Shown: in pieces, positions 25,786 to 33,419 of the stretch
How the letters are laid out: every line of letters begins with the position of its first letter
Position numbering within the stretch: position 1 is the first letter of the stretch
Assembly (NCBI GenBank): GCA_910575565.1
Contig: CAJTFL010000016.1
Span: 1-64,000 of the forward strand
Reading direction: 5' to 3'
Length of the DNA: 64,000 nucleotides
DNA from: Lachnospiraceae bacterium
Lineage (GTDB): Bacteria; Bacillota; Clostridia; Lachnospirales; Lachnospiraceae
Translations under genes and position numbers: made by a program
The notes under the pieces: model-generated
Told to the model about the DNA's origin: nothing
Databases searched by the model: none
The model's input: the letters and a program-made list of their open reading frames with translations, nothing else

Positions 25786-26682
25786 TTGAATGTACATAAA
25801 GGCAGGAAGAGTATTACACAAAGACCATTTCGTATTTTAGCAGACTGCGAAAGAATCTATCAGTTTTTACTTGAAATTTATGAGAGGGACTGGAGAAACG
25901 GCGTGCCAGCCCCCTTTTTTGAGTACGCATACGCATCATTTTCTTACTGGATGGATATCTCCTATTCTTACAAAAACCGCATCTGGGAATGCAATGGAGA
26001 AATCGTGGCGTTCTGCTTTTATGAAAATCCGGTGACAGACATTTATTTCTGCCTGAAACCCGGATATGAAAAGCTGGCATCCGAAATGGTGCAATACGCT
26101 GATGAAAATATGTTTACAAACAAAGAAGGCATTCAATTTATTTTCTTCGGCGGACAGGATGCATTGATGCGTTATGCACAACAGCTGGGATACCATAAGA
26201 AGTACGAGCGTTGGGATATGCAGTATGATTATACAGATGAATTGGATTTTCCGCTGCCGGAAGGTTTTCACTTTGTAAACCCACAGGACATTGACAGGAC
26301 AAACGTGGGCAAATGCTGTTTTAAAGGTTTTGACCATGAGCAGTGTGAAGGTCCGTGGAATCATCAGCATGAGCAGCACAATTATATACTGAGCACCGCG
26401 CCGCACGCAACGCCGGAACTGGATGTGGTTATTGCAGATGAGTCGGGAGAATATGCCTGCTATGCAGGGATGTGGTGGACACCTGAAAATCACCTGGCAT
26501 ACATGGAACCTCTCTGCACCATTCCTGAATACCGGCATAAAGGTCTTGCGGCGGCGGCATTATCTGAAATGTATCGGAAAACCAAAGCATTAGGCGCAAC
26601 ACATATGACAGGCGGTTCCGGCAGATTTTATCAAAAAACAGGATTCCAAAATGCCGTAAAATGGACATTCTGGGAAAAATAA
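25786..26682 (+). CDS. GNAT-family N-acetyltransferase
   Basis: A 298-residue protein. The C-terminal GNAT fold is seen at CTIPEYRHKGLAAAAL, the acetyl-CoA loop, and at FYQKTGF. The N-terminal ~150 residues form a second, weaker GNAT-like domain. The start is TTG, chosen because AGGAGG stands 9 bases before it and no better ATG exists. The substrate is unknown. Confidence 0.83.
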   Translation: MNVHKGRKSITQRPFRILADCERIYQFLLEIYERDWRNGVPAPFFEYAYASFSYWMDISYSYKNRIWECNGEIVAFCFYENPVTDIYFCLKPGYEKLASEMVQYADENMFTNKEGIQFIFFGGQDALMRYAQQLGYHKKYERWDMQYDYTDELDFPLPEGFHFVNPQDIDRTNVGKCCFKGFDHEQCEGPWNHQHEQHNYILSTAPHATPELDVVIADESGEYACYAGMWWTPENHLAYMEPLCTIPEYRHKGLAAAALSEMYRKTKALGATHMTGGSGRFYQKTGFQNAVKWTFWEK

Positions 26683-26729
26683 TGTATAAGGACTGCTTAA
26701 TTTATTGAACTTTTGCATGATCCACACAA

Positions 26730-26772
26730 CAAAACGGACGCATCACATCAGTTAGTCGATACGCCCGTTTTG
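26730..26772. terminator. Terminator between converging genes
   Basis: CAAAACGG and CCGTTTTG arms enclose a long loop. The stem is followed on the plus strand by CTTTCCCC. It sits between the plus-strand GNAT gene and the minus-strand secreted-protein gene and could serve both. Confidence 0.5.
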
Positions 26773-26795
26773 CTTTCCCCTATATGGCAGCCGCC

Positions 26796-27341
26796 CTAAT
26801 TTAATTTCGCCAGGTTTTCATTCATCTTTTTCAGGATAGAATCCTTTTGGTCTAATGTTACGGTCTTATCTTTTACGGCCTGGTCCAAAAGCTTTGTTAC
26901 ATCCTCAATATCCTTTTTATAGTTTTCCGCTGTCAGTTCCTCTGCGCTTTTTACCAGATCCGGCCTCATAACAATCGTCGGATTGAAGGCAACGATGGTA
27001 GTTTCTGTGGATACGGTAAAAGCGCCTTTGTAAATGACAAATTCACCTTTGCCGTTATCTGCTCTCAGTTTGGCCAGGTTCGCTTCCATGGCCTTGACAT
27101 CGGCATGGTCTGCGCCCATGTATTTTTTAATCTGGTTGATGGATTCCTCGTATTCTTCCGGGGTATAAAGTTCAAAAAGCCCTCCCAAAGTAAGATCCTC
27201 CGCCGGGTTCTGAACTTCCTGGGTCCAAACCGTGGATACCTGCGGGGCAGGCGCTGCTCCATAGGCAGTCTGTCCGGCAGCCATAAGCATAAGACACATG
27301 ATTCCTGAAGCTGTAAGGTTTCTCTTTGTACGATGGAACAT
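26796..27341 (-). CDS. Secreted protein equal to the BlaR1-like sensor domain
   Basis: A 181-residue protein. A signal peptide (about 1-29, ending AYGAAPAP) is followed by ~145 residues matching the C-terminal extracellular part of the BlaR1-like protein at 30154-31539. Shared features include TLGGLFELYTPEEY, ADNGKGEFVIYKGAF and FNPTIVMRP. GAAAGG precedes the ATG. Its promoter carries two BlaI-type operators and has the same layout as the blaI promoter. It may act as a decoy, co-sensor or ligand of the membrane sensor. Confidence 0.8.
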   Translation of the reverse strand: MFHRTKRNLTASGIMCLMLMAAGQTAYGAAPAPQVSTVWTQEVQNPAEDLTLGGLFELYTPEEYEESINQIKKYMGADHADVKAMEANLAKLRADNGKGEFVIYKGAFTVSTETTIVAFNPTIVMRPDLVKSAEELTAENYKKDIEDVTKLLDQAVKDKTVTLDQKDSILKKMNENLAKLN

Positions 27342-27402
27342 GGTATAAATCCTTTCTTTTTATTATTTTATCTTCACAGGCGCGCACCTTTTGAAAAAGA
27401 TA

Positions 27403-27461
27403 GACTATCTTGATAGTCTGTCTGAACAATAGACTATCACAGTAGTCCAAATGCGTCAACG
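27403..27461 (-). promoter_or_regulatory. Promoter with two BlaI-type operators
   Basis: On the minus strand TTGACG and TAGTCT are 17 bases apart. The operator GACTATCACAGTAGTC (27432-27447, perfect 5-bp arms) covers the -10. A second palindrome, GACTATCTTGATAGTC (27403-27418), is centred 29 bases further downstream. The first has the same sequence and register as the operator in the blaI promoter at 29722-29737. Confidence 0.75.
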
Positions 27462-27509
27462 AATATTTTCTGACGAATCTCTTAAGAATTCCGATTACAG
27501 CCCGCTTTT

Positions 27510-27773
27510 TTAATTGGGATAGAAATTTACCACCATAAAAGTAAGCATTATATCCTGCTCATTGATATAGGTGTGCTTGACAGACGAGTCAAAAATAAGA
27601 GCGTCACCGCTGTTTAGCGTATAATTTCTCATCTCTGTGTGCAGCGTTTCCCGGCTCGTTTCGCTGAAATGGATATGTATGTCAAAGGTGGTATTTCCTA
27701 TCCGCTTCACAAGATCGGGCTTCACATCCAGAAGGGCGGTGGTGTGGCTGGTCTTGCTGGTGTCTTTGTTCAT
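27510..27773 (-). pseudogene. TnpW-like fragment joined to a cupin-like tail
   Basis: An 87-residue ORF with GGAGAG ahead of its ATG. Residues up to about 47 (VKRIGNTTFDIHIHFSETS) resemble TnpW, a small protein encoded in Tn4451/Tn5397-like elements. The rest (SGDALIFDSSVKHTY) resembles the strand-turn pattern of a cupin or AraC N-terminal domain. It is probably a relic made by recombination. The TnpW assignment is from memory of the family. Confidence 0.5.
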
Positions 27774-27837
27774 AGACTCTCCTTTGCAAAAGCCATTGAA
27801 AGAATACATGATGTGTTCCTTGTATGCTTTTGTTGCA

Positions 27838-28290
27838 TTATTTACTTTTTCTTCTGTTGAATTTTTCTTTTGCAAAATCATAGGATTCTTGTATCATTGC
27901 TTTGAAATCCTCAAAGGTCTTATCAGAGGGATTTAAAACACATACCCAGCTCATCCATGCGTAGACAGGGTGGGGAATAATGGTATCTAAAACGGTAAAA
28001 TCATAATCCATTTTTACGATTTTTCCAGCAGGCGGACGCTCTGGAATATACCCAAATTTTTTAATAAAGGTCTGTTTCCTTAAACCGACATTCACACGAT
28101 ATACATTATCACGGTTCAACATAGAGCCTTTATCATTATCACCGTCTTTTTCTTTAACAGTTAAAACATATACTCCCCGTTTCAAAACTCCGTTCGGATT
28201 ATAAAAAATCCCTCGTTCTCCCCAACTTTCTACCAATACAACATCTTTCAAATTAGACTGGCAGTAGGAAAGAATATCGTTTGGTGTCAT
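27838..28290 (-). CDS. DUF6194-like protein
   Basis: A 150-residue protein starting MTPNDILSYCQSNL, with a conserved-looking ERPPAGKIVKMDYDF and a C-terminal helix (FEDFKAMIQESYDFAKEKF). ATG 28290 overlaps the stop of the upstream gene by 4 bases, so translation is coupled. I recognise it as DUF6194, whose function is unknown. Confidence 0.75.
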   Translation of the reverse strand: MTPNDILSYCQSNLKDVVLVESWGERGIFYNPNGVLKRGVYVLTVKEKDGDNDKGSMLNRDNVYRVNVGLRKQTFIKKFGYIPERPPAGKIVKMDYDFTVLDTIIPHPVYAWMSWVCVLNPSDKTFEDFKAMIQESYDFAKEKFNRRKSK

Positions 28291-28589
28291 GCCATTTCCT
28301 CCAAATGGAACATCATTGTTCCCTCGTCTGCTAAAGCAGAACAATACTCCTGAAATTCTGTAACCTGCGGCAACTTTTCCAAAGCCCCCTGTGCTGCCTC
28401 CATTGATGCCCACCAAATCATTTCAACCCATTTATCCTGCTTTAAATCCTTTGTTAATGACCGTTTTACAAATCCGGCAATATCTTTTTCAAGCACCTCA
28501 TTCAATTTGTGATACATTCGTAAAAAATGTTCCTCGGTCACTTCTTGGTTTGTCTGAAAAATAACCATTTCAATCACGTTTTTATTCAT
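28287..28589 (-). CDS. Small protein, possibly dimeric alpha-beta-barrel (ABM-like)
   Basis: A 100-residue protein. The pattern starts with a strand (NVIEMVIFQTN), then a long helix with HFLRMYHKLNEVL, then KWVEMIWWASMEAAQGALEKL, as in antibiotic-biosynthesis-monooxygenase/NIPSNAP folds. ATG 28589 follows AAAGGA. It is divergent from the WYL regulator gene, which probably controls it together with the DUF6194 gene. Confidence 0.7.
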   Translation of the reverse strand: MNKNVIEMVIFQTNQEVTEEHFLRMYHKLNEVLEKDIAGFVKRSLTKDLKQDKWVEMIWWASMEAAQGALEKLPQVTEFQEYCSALADEGTMMFHLEEMA

Positions 28590-28635
28590 AACATCTTGTC
28601 CTTTCGTTTGAGTATCATATTGCATTTGGTACATA

Positions 28636-28671
28636 GATAGTCTATCATGGAATAGTGACAACGGCTGTCAC
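28636..28671. promoter_or_regulatory. Palindromes between the divergent WYL regulator and its neighbours
   Basis: GATAG-T-CTATC (28636-28646) and GTGACA-N5-TGTCAC (28655-28671) lie in the 105-base gap between the divergent start codons. Either may be the binding site of the WYL/HTH regulator. The first also shares the TAGTCTATC core seen in the BlaI operators, so cross-recognition is possible. Confidence 0.45.
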
Positions 28672-28694
28672 CATTCGGAAAGGAGTTTTTAAAA

Positions 28695-29642
28695 ATGTCA
28701 AAAGCAGAACGGCTTATTGAAATGATGATAACGATAAATGCCAAAAAGGATTTTACAGTAGGCGAATTAGCAAAAGAATTTTCTGTGTCAAAGCGGACAA
28801 TACTCCGTGATTTGCAAGAATTAGAACAGGCTGGATTCCCCCTTTATTCCGAAGTCGGTGCTGCCGGCGGGTATCACATCTTGAAAGAGCGCATTTTGCC
28901 GCCTATCACTTTTTCAGAGAATGAAGCCAAAGCTATATTCTTTGCCTGTCAAGCCTTGAAATTCTATCACGATTTACCTTTTGAACAGGAAACAATATCT
29001 GTTTTGAAAAAATTTTTGAACTGTCTGCCCTTAGATATACAAAGCAGTATTACACAAATTCAAAATAGTGTAGTATTTTGGATTCCAGACAGGCATTGCG
29101 ATTCACCACTACTTAAATCAATGTTTCATATTGTCGTTAATCACCATTCAGCAACAATACAGTATTCATCAACACATTCTGAAAGTATACGCACAATTAT
29201 ACCGATTGGGCTATATGCTATGAACGGGCTTTGGTATTGCCCTGCATATTGCACCGTTGCTAATCAAATCAGAGAGTTCCGTATTGACCGTATAAAGGAA
29301 ATAATAGAGGAAAAACCATATCCTAAAGGGAAATTTCCTGTTCCTGCGTCCATTCAAGAATATCTCGAAAGGTTAGAAATCGGAAATGATTACCACATAA
29401 AGATTCAGCTAACCGATATAGGTGTTAAACGCTGCGAAACTGAATTTTTACTGGCAAGGGGATTAAAAACATTCCCAACAGGCGGCGGTATCATCGACAT
29501 GGAAATACGTCATACAACCTTGGATTGGGTTGCCGATTATTTCCTGCCATTTGGAATCAATGCAACTGTCTTAGAACCACCAGAACTTGTGGAGCTAATG
29601 AAACAAAAGATATACGAATTACATCAGCATTATTGTAGGTAA
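28695..29642 (+). CDS. YafY-type WYL-domain transcriptional regulator
   Basis: A 315-residue protein. An N-terminal HTH_11 (TVGELAKEFSVSKRTILRDLQEL) is followed by GGYHI and a central WYL domain around residues 135-215 (GLYAMNGLWYCPAYC), then a C-terminal WCX region. AAGGAG precedes the ATG. It is divergently placed from the DUF6194 operon, the usual place for its target genes. WYL regulators sense nucleotides or single-stranded nucleic acid in some systems. Confidence 0.88.
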   Translation: MSKAERLIEMMITINAKKDFTVGELAKEFSVSKRTILRDLQELEQAGFPLYSEVGAAGGYHILKERILPPITFSENEAKAIFFACQALKFYHDLPFEQETISVLKKFLNCLPLDIQSSITQIQNSVVFWIPDRHCDSPLLKSMFHIVVNHHSATIQYSSTHSESIRTIIPIGLYAMNGLWYCPAYCTVANQIREFRIDRIKEIIEEKPYPKGKFPVPASIQEYLERLEIGNDYHIKIQLTDIGVKRCETEFLLARGLKTFPTGGGIIDMEIRHTTLDWVADYFLPFGINATVLEPPELVELMKQKIYELHQHYCR

Positions 29643-29709
29643 GCTTCCCTATAACCCTATTATACTTATCGGTTCAATTATATTATCAGCCACATCCAGT
29701 GGTTATTCA

Positions 29710-29738
29710 TTGACATCAACAGACTACTGTGATAGTGT
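29710..29738 (+). promoter_or_regulatory. blaI promoter with BlaI-type operator
   Basis: TTGACA (29710-29715), a 17-base spacer and TAGTGT (29733-29738). GACTACTGTGATAGTG (29722-29737) overlies the -10. It matches the first operator at 27432-27447 (reverse orientation) except for the last base, and sits in the same register to the -35 box. Confidence 0.72.
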
Positions 29739-29789
29739 ATAGGAAATGTACGATAAAGAACACACAATGAATACGAGGTAAACACGGAT

Positions 29790-30149
29790 ATGGAAAAGAC
29801 ACTGTTTGATTCAGAACGAAAAGTAATGGAAGTAATCTGGAAAGAAGGAGACGTGACAGCCAAACAGATTTCCCTGACCTTACGTGATACCATCGGCTGG
29901 AATAAGAATACCACCTACACGGTCATAAAAAAATGTATCCAGAAGGGCTTTATTGAACGCCTGGAACCGAATTTTGTCTGCAGGGCTCTCCTTTCCAAAG
30001 AACAGGCGGTTCAGGATGATACCAGGGAATTTGTTAACCGTGTCTTTGACGGCTCCGTCCCCCTGCTGTTTTCATCCCTGCTTTCTCAGAAAGCCCTCTC
30101 AAAGAAGGAACTGGAGGAATTAAAACGAATAATTAATGAAATGGAGTGA
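29790..30149 (+). CDS. BlaI/MecI/CopY-family repressor
   Basis: A 119-residue protein. A winged helix (MEKTLFDSERKVMEVIW through TTYTVIKKCIQKGF) is followed by a C-terminal dimerisation helix pair. It precedes and nearly abuts a BlaR1-like membrane protease gene, the standard two-gene sensor unit. It probably represses its own promoter and that of the secreted protein at 26796-27341 through the GACTA-N6-TAGTC site. Release would follow proteolysis triggered by the sensor. Confidence 0.92.
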   Translation: MEKTLFDSERKVMEVIWKEGDVTAKQISLTLRDTIGWNKNTTYTVIKKCIQKGFIERLEPNFVCRALLSKEQAVQDDTREFVNRVFDGSVPLLFSSLLSQKALSKKELEELKRIINEME

Positions 30150-30153
30150 GCCT

Positions 30154-31539
30154 ATGAACCTGCTGCAGATGAGCCTTTCGGCTTCCGTTCTGATCCTGAT
30201 TGTCATCACATGCCGGAAATTCTTTTCCGCCAGAATACCCAGAACCATTTTTTCCCTGCTCTGGCTCCTTGCCTGGTTGAAGCTAATGATTCCCGTACCG
30301 GCGGGCTTTCCTGTGCCTGCGGCCCATCAGTTAAGGGAAAAAATGCCGGATATCACCGCAGCTTTACCCCTTTCGGCAGGAACCTGGCAGACAGCCGGAG
30401 CCGGGCCGGACTTCGGATGGAATCTCCTTAAAATCCTGTGGCTTTGCGGCGCTGTGTCTGTCAGCCTGTATATCGCTTATCTTCATGCCGCCAGTATGAA
30501 GAAATACCGCACAGCAATTCCCCTTAAGGAATCTTCCTGGATTCCCATGTGGCTGGAGCAGAAACGTTCCTTCCGCAGAATTACCGTCCGGGTTTCGGAC
30601 GAGGTTGCTTCCCCCTTAACCTATGGTATCCTTTTTCCGGTAATCCTGCTTCCAAAACAGACCGACTGGGAGGACCAAGAGAGCATGAAGCTGATCCTGG
30701 AACATGAAGCAGCCCACATCCGGCATCTGGACGCACTGAAAAAGCTGTGCCTGACCATATCCTGCGTCTGCCACTGGTTTAACCCTTTGGTATGGCTCAT
30801 GGCTGCCCTGGCCTGCCGGGATATGGAACTGGCCTGCGATGAATCCGTAGTCCGGGCCGTGGGAAGAGAAAACCGAAAGCTTTATGCCGATTTACTGGTA
30901 GAACTGGAAGCAAAGAGAGCCGGAATCCATCTTCTGACTTCCGGTTTTGGGCAAAGTCTTATGAAAGAACGTGTCCTTCATATCATGAATAAGAAAGAAA
31001 AAGTTTCCCTCACAGGAATCCTCCTTTCCCTTGCCATCACTATAAGCTGTATCACCGTTTATGGCGCAATGCCCTCCGGCACTTTTTCTCTGAACTCCCG
31101 GAGGGATGACCCGACCCTTGGAGGCATTTTTGAACTGTACTCTGTGGAAGAATACCAAAGGATCGTAGATGCCGTAAAAGCAGACAGAGGGGAGAAAGAC
31201 CCGGACGCCATAGCCATGGAACGGGATTTGAACCGCCTGAAAGCTGACAATGGGAAAGGTGAATATGTCATTTATAAAGGGGCGTTTCTTATGGAGAGCG
31301 AATCCATCGCAGTCTCCTTTAACCCGACCATTGTTATGCGGCCGGAGCTTGTGAACCGGAATGTTCCTCTGACTGCCGAAACCTACCAGAACGATATGGC
31401 AGAGGTGGCAGAGATTCTGGACGATGCTATAGCAGACGGATTTCTCACAGAAGCACAGAAGAAACGGGTGATGGATAAAATGGAGGAAAATCTGGCTGGA
31501 CTGGAATCAACACCCCCTTATTTTCCTGTCCGATACTGA
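30154..31539 (+). CDS. BlaR1-like M56 sensor protease with a non-penicillin-binding extracellular domain
   Basis: A 461-residue membrane protein. Hydrophobic segments cover the N-terminal ~110 residues. The zinc site is HEAAH at 184-188, followed by NPLVW and MELACDE. A last membrane segment (about 285-304) leads to an outer domain of ~155 residues. Classical BlaR1 carries a penicillin-binding domain there. This one instead carries the domain also made as a separate secreted protein at 26796-27341. ATG 30154 has GGAG 7 bases ahead. Its 3' end overlaps the converging lipoprotein gene by 22 bases. Confidence 0.88.
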   Translation: MNLLQMSLSASVLILIVITCRKFFSARIPRTIFSLLWLLAWLKLMIPVPAGFPVPAAHQLREKMPDITAALPLSAGTWQTAGAGPDFGWNLLKILWLCGAVSVSLYIAYLHAASMKKYRTAIPLKESSWIPMWLEQKRSFRRITVRVSDEVASPLTYGILFPVILLPKQTDWEDQESMKLILEHEAAHIRHLDALKKLCLTISCVCHWFNPLVWLMAALACRDMELACDESVVRAVGRENRKLYADLLVELEAKRAGIHLLTSGFGQSLMKERVLHIMNKKEKVSLTGILLSLAITISCITVYGAMPSGTFSLNSRRDDPTLGGIFELYSVEEYQRIVDAVKADRGEKDPDAIAMERDLNRLKADNGKGEYVIYKGAFLMESESIAVSFNPTIVMRPELVNRNVPLTAETYQNDMAEVAEILDDAIADGFLTEAQKKRVMDKMEENLAGLESTPPYFPVRY

Positions 31540-32780
31540 TACTCCGGAATATTTCGCATTCCATCATCCAGTATCTGATTTCCCAGATACTGAATACCGC
31601 CGTTCTCTAAGCATCTGATTGTAAGCTCATGGGTTATGACCGCATCATTGCACAAAATCATCTGGCATACCGCATCCACAGTCAGGGTAAATGTTCCATC
31701 TTCATTTTCCCTGATCTGTGTCACCTCGGGAACAGAAGTACCGAAGAAACTGGGTGCGTAATTTCCGCACCCCAGTCTCTCCCATCGGTAGACTTGACGC
31801 CCTTCATCAAACACGGCCCACTGCCGAAGCTCCTCCCTGGAAACCGGAAGGTAATCCATGATGGTGTTTTCAAACTCTTCTGCCGGTATCCCATGGGGAT
31901 AATGCTCCGGTTCAAACCGCCTGTCATATTTCATCCCATAAAAATATTCATAAATCCCGTTATAATCCAGTTTATCCAGGCTCTCCCTGTCCCAGTTGGA
32001 GCATAACAGGTTATTTCCCTGATACCCCAATGGAAGCACACATTTTTCGGACATTTCACGGCACTCCTGTGGCAGGGGCCTCACTCTGACCAGGCAGCTT
32101 CCATCAACAATCTCCGATACTTCCGGAGGTTCCGGTACACATAATTCATAGCAGAAATATCCTTTTTCCGTATACCGCCATTCTTTTATTCTTGTATAGG
32201 AAATGTACACAGGCATCGGTGTTCCATCTTTCCCCCATGTCATATTTGCTGCCAGCACATACAGATTTTCTCCATCATACTGATATTGAAACCTTCCGAT
32301 TCCTCCGTCTCTATGTATCCGGTACAGGAGCACTGTCCCGGCTCTTCCCTCTCCGGCATCCTGTAAAAAACGCTCCATCTCCTGCCAGTTCTCCATAACC
32401 TGGTACGGTTCGCTCCCTGTGACCGGCATGCCCATAGTCTTTAGCTTCTCTTTTAATTGAATTAAAACTTCCTCTGATAAAACCACGTTTGAAGCATCGC
32501 CTTTGTCCGCTTCTTGGTAAATGTCCCTGGTCAGTTCCAACGCAGCCTTTAAGTCAGCTTCCGCTTCTTTCTTTTCGTTTTCATCAACCGGAAGATCATA
32601 TCCTTTTTCCCAACGCCCTTTTTCGTCATTATCTTCCCTGCTCTCTGCCAAAGAAGGTTCTTCCCCGCCTTTCCTGGCGCCGGACAGTGAAAACTCCTCC
32701 TGCTTTTTTCCTCCACAGGCACACAAAAATCCTGCCATCATTATCATGATAATCTGGATATATATTTTTCTAATTTCCAT
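31518..32780 (-). CDS. DUF6070-like secreted lipoprotein, copy 2
   Basis: A 420-residue protein with a signal peptide and lipobox (FLCACG), an acidic linker, and the conserved C-terminal region containing YTEKGYFCYEL and PQECREMS. It is related to copies 1 and 3, and its last ~90 residues are nearly repeated in the fragment at 36299-36574. It converges with the BlaR1-like gene and overlaps its end, so expression of the two may interfere. Function unknown. Confidence 0.75.
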   Translation of the reverse strand: MEIRKIYIQIIMIMMAGFLCACGGKKQEEFSLSGARKGGEEPSLAESREDNDEKGRWEKGYDLPVDENEKKEAEADLKAALELTRDIYQEADKGDASNVVLSEEVLIQLKEKLKTMGMPVTGSEPYQVMENWQEMERFLQDAGEGRAGTVLLYRIHRDGGIGRFQYQYDGENLYVLAANMTWGKDGTPMPVYISYTRIKEWRYTEKGYFCYELCVPEPPEVSEIVDGSCLVRVRPLPQECREMSEKCVLPLGYQGNNLLCSNWDRESLDKLDYNGIYEYFYGMKYDRRFEPEHYPHGIPAEEFENTIMDYLPVSREELRQWAVFDEGRQVYRWERLGCGNYAPSFFGTSVPEVTQIRENEDGTFTLTVDAVCQMILCNDAVITHELTIRCLENGGIQYLGNQILDDGMRNIPEYQYRTGK

Positions 32781-33324
32781 GGAAATCCTTCCTTTATTTC
32801 ATATCATATACGTTGGGAATGTCCAGCTCCTTTTTCTCTTATGGAAATGTTTAAGGCAGCCCTCCAGGTAATCCCCAGGGCAATGCCTGGCCAAAATACG
32901 GAAAGCTCCAGCTCCCCCAGCATCCTGTCCGCTATCGCTTTTCACTGAGGGAGCGCCCGTTTATGAGCAAAAGTAAACTGCGTAAACAGCAGAAAGCGCC
33001 GTAAGGCGCGATTTTGCGAATGGCGCGGGCTGAACGGATGGTAGATTTTTCCTCAAAAATATCAGCAAACTGCGTCAAAAGAAAAACCAACATATTCCTG
33101 TTAAAAAAGAAAGCCATTAGTAACACAGGAACAAGAAATTCTGCTAAAAAAGCCTGAAAGAAAATTCACAATCAAAGAATTATCAGATAAGCTAAATCTT
33201 CCTTCTTCTTCCCTTTATTCCCGGGCAAAGAAGAATGATTATCAGACAAAAGCAGAAATATGCATACATCCATTTTCAAGGAATTAGGTAAAAAACGTTT
33301 AAAACAGCAGGATGCAATGCGTAT
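32781..33324. other. Gene-poor scar region
   Basis: No live gene is seen. Bases 32843-32890 match adenosine deaminase 21288-21335, and 32891-32932 match the TetR gene near 21948-21990, so a copy of that pair collapsed here. Bases 32943-33035 match palindromic repeats at 44910-44952 and 53364-53480. A short plus-strand frame around 33115-33260 (FTIKELSDKLNLPSSSLYSR) reads like a decayed HTH. Confidence 0.6.
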
Positions 33325-33417
33325 AGCAGGGACTTTGATATCCCGTCGGCAGCTGCAATCCGGGATATGGATGCCTTTTTATTTCCTTTTCATCGAAACT
33401 CCCTGTATCTGTCTTTT
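33325..33417 (-). pseudogene. Remnant of the TetR gene of ABC operon copy B
   Basis: This piece keeps the stretch corresponding to 8957-9020 (start of helix 3) and the 5' end and ribosome-binding region corresponding to 9096-9125, with the parts between and after deleted. The ABC operon copy B thus lacks its regulator. Confidence 0.7.
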
Positions 33418-33419
33418 GT

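Noticed and set aside
30154-31539. Beta-lactam sensor
   Set aside because: The extracellular part has no penicillin-binding SxxK/SxN/KTG motifs, so the signal is probably something else.
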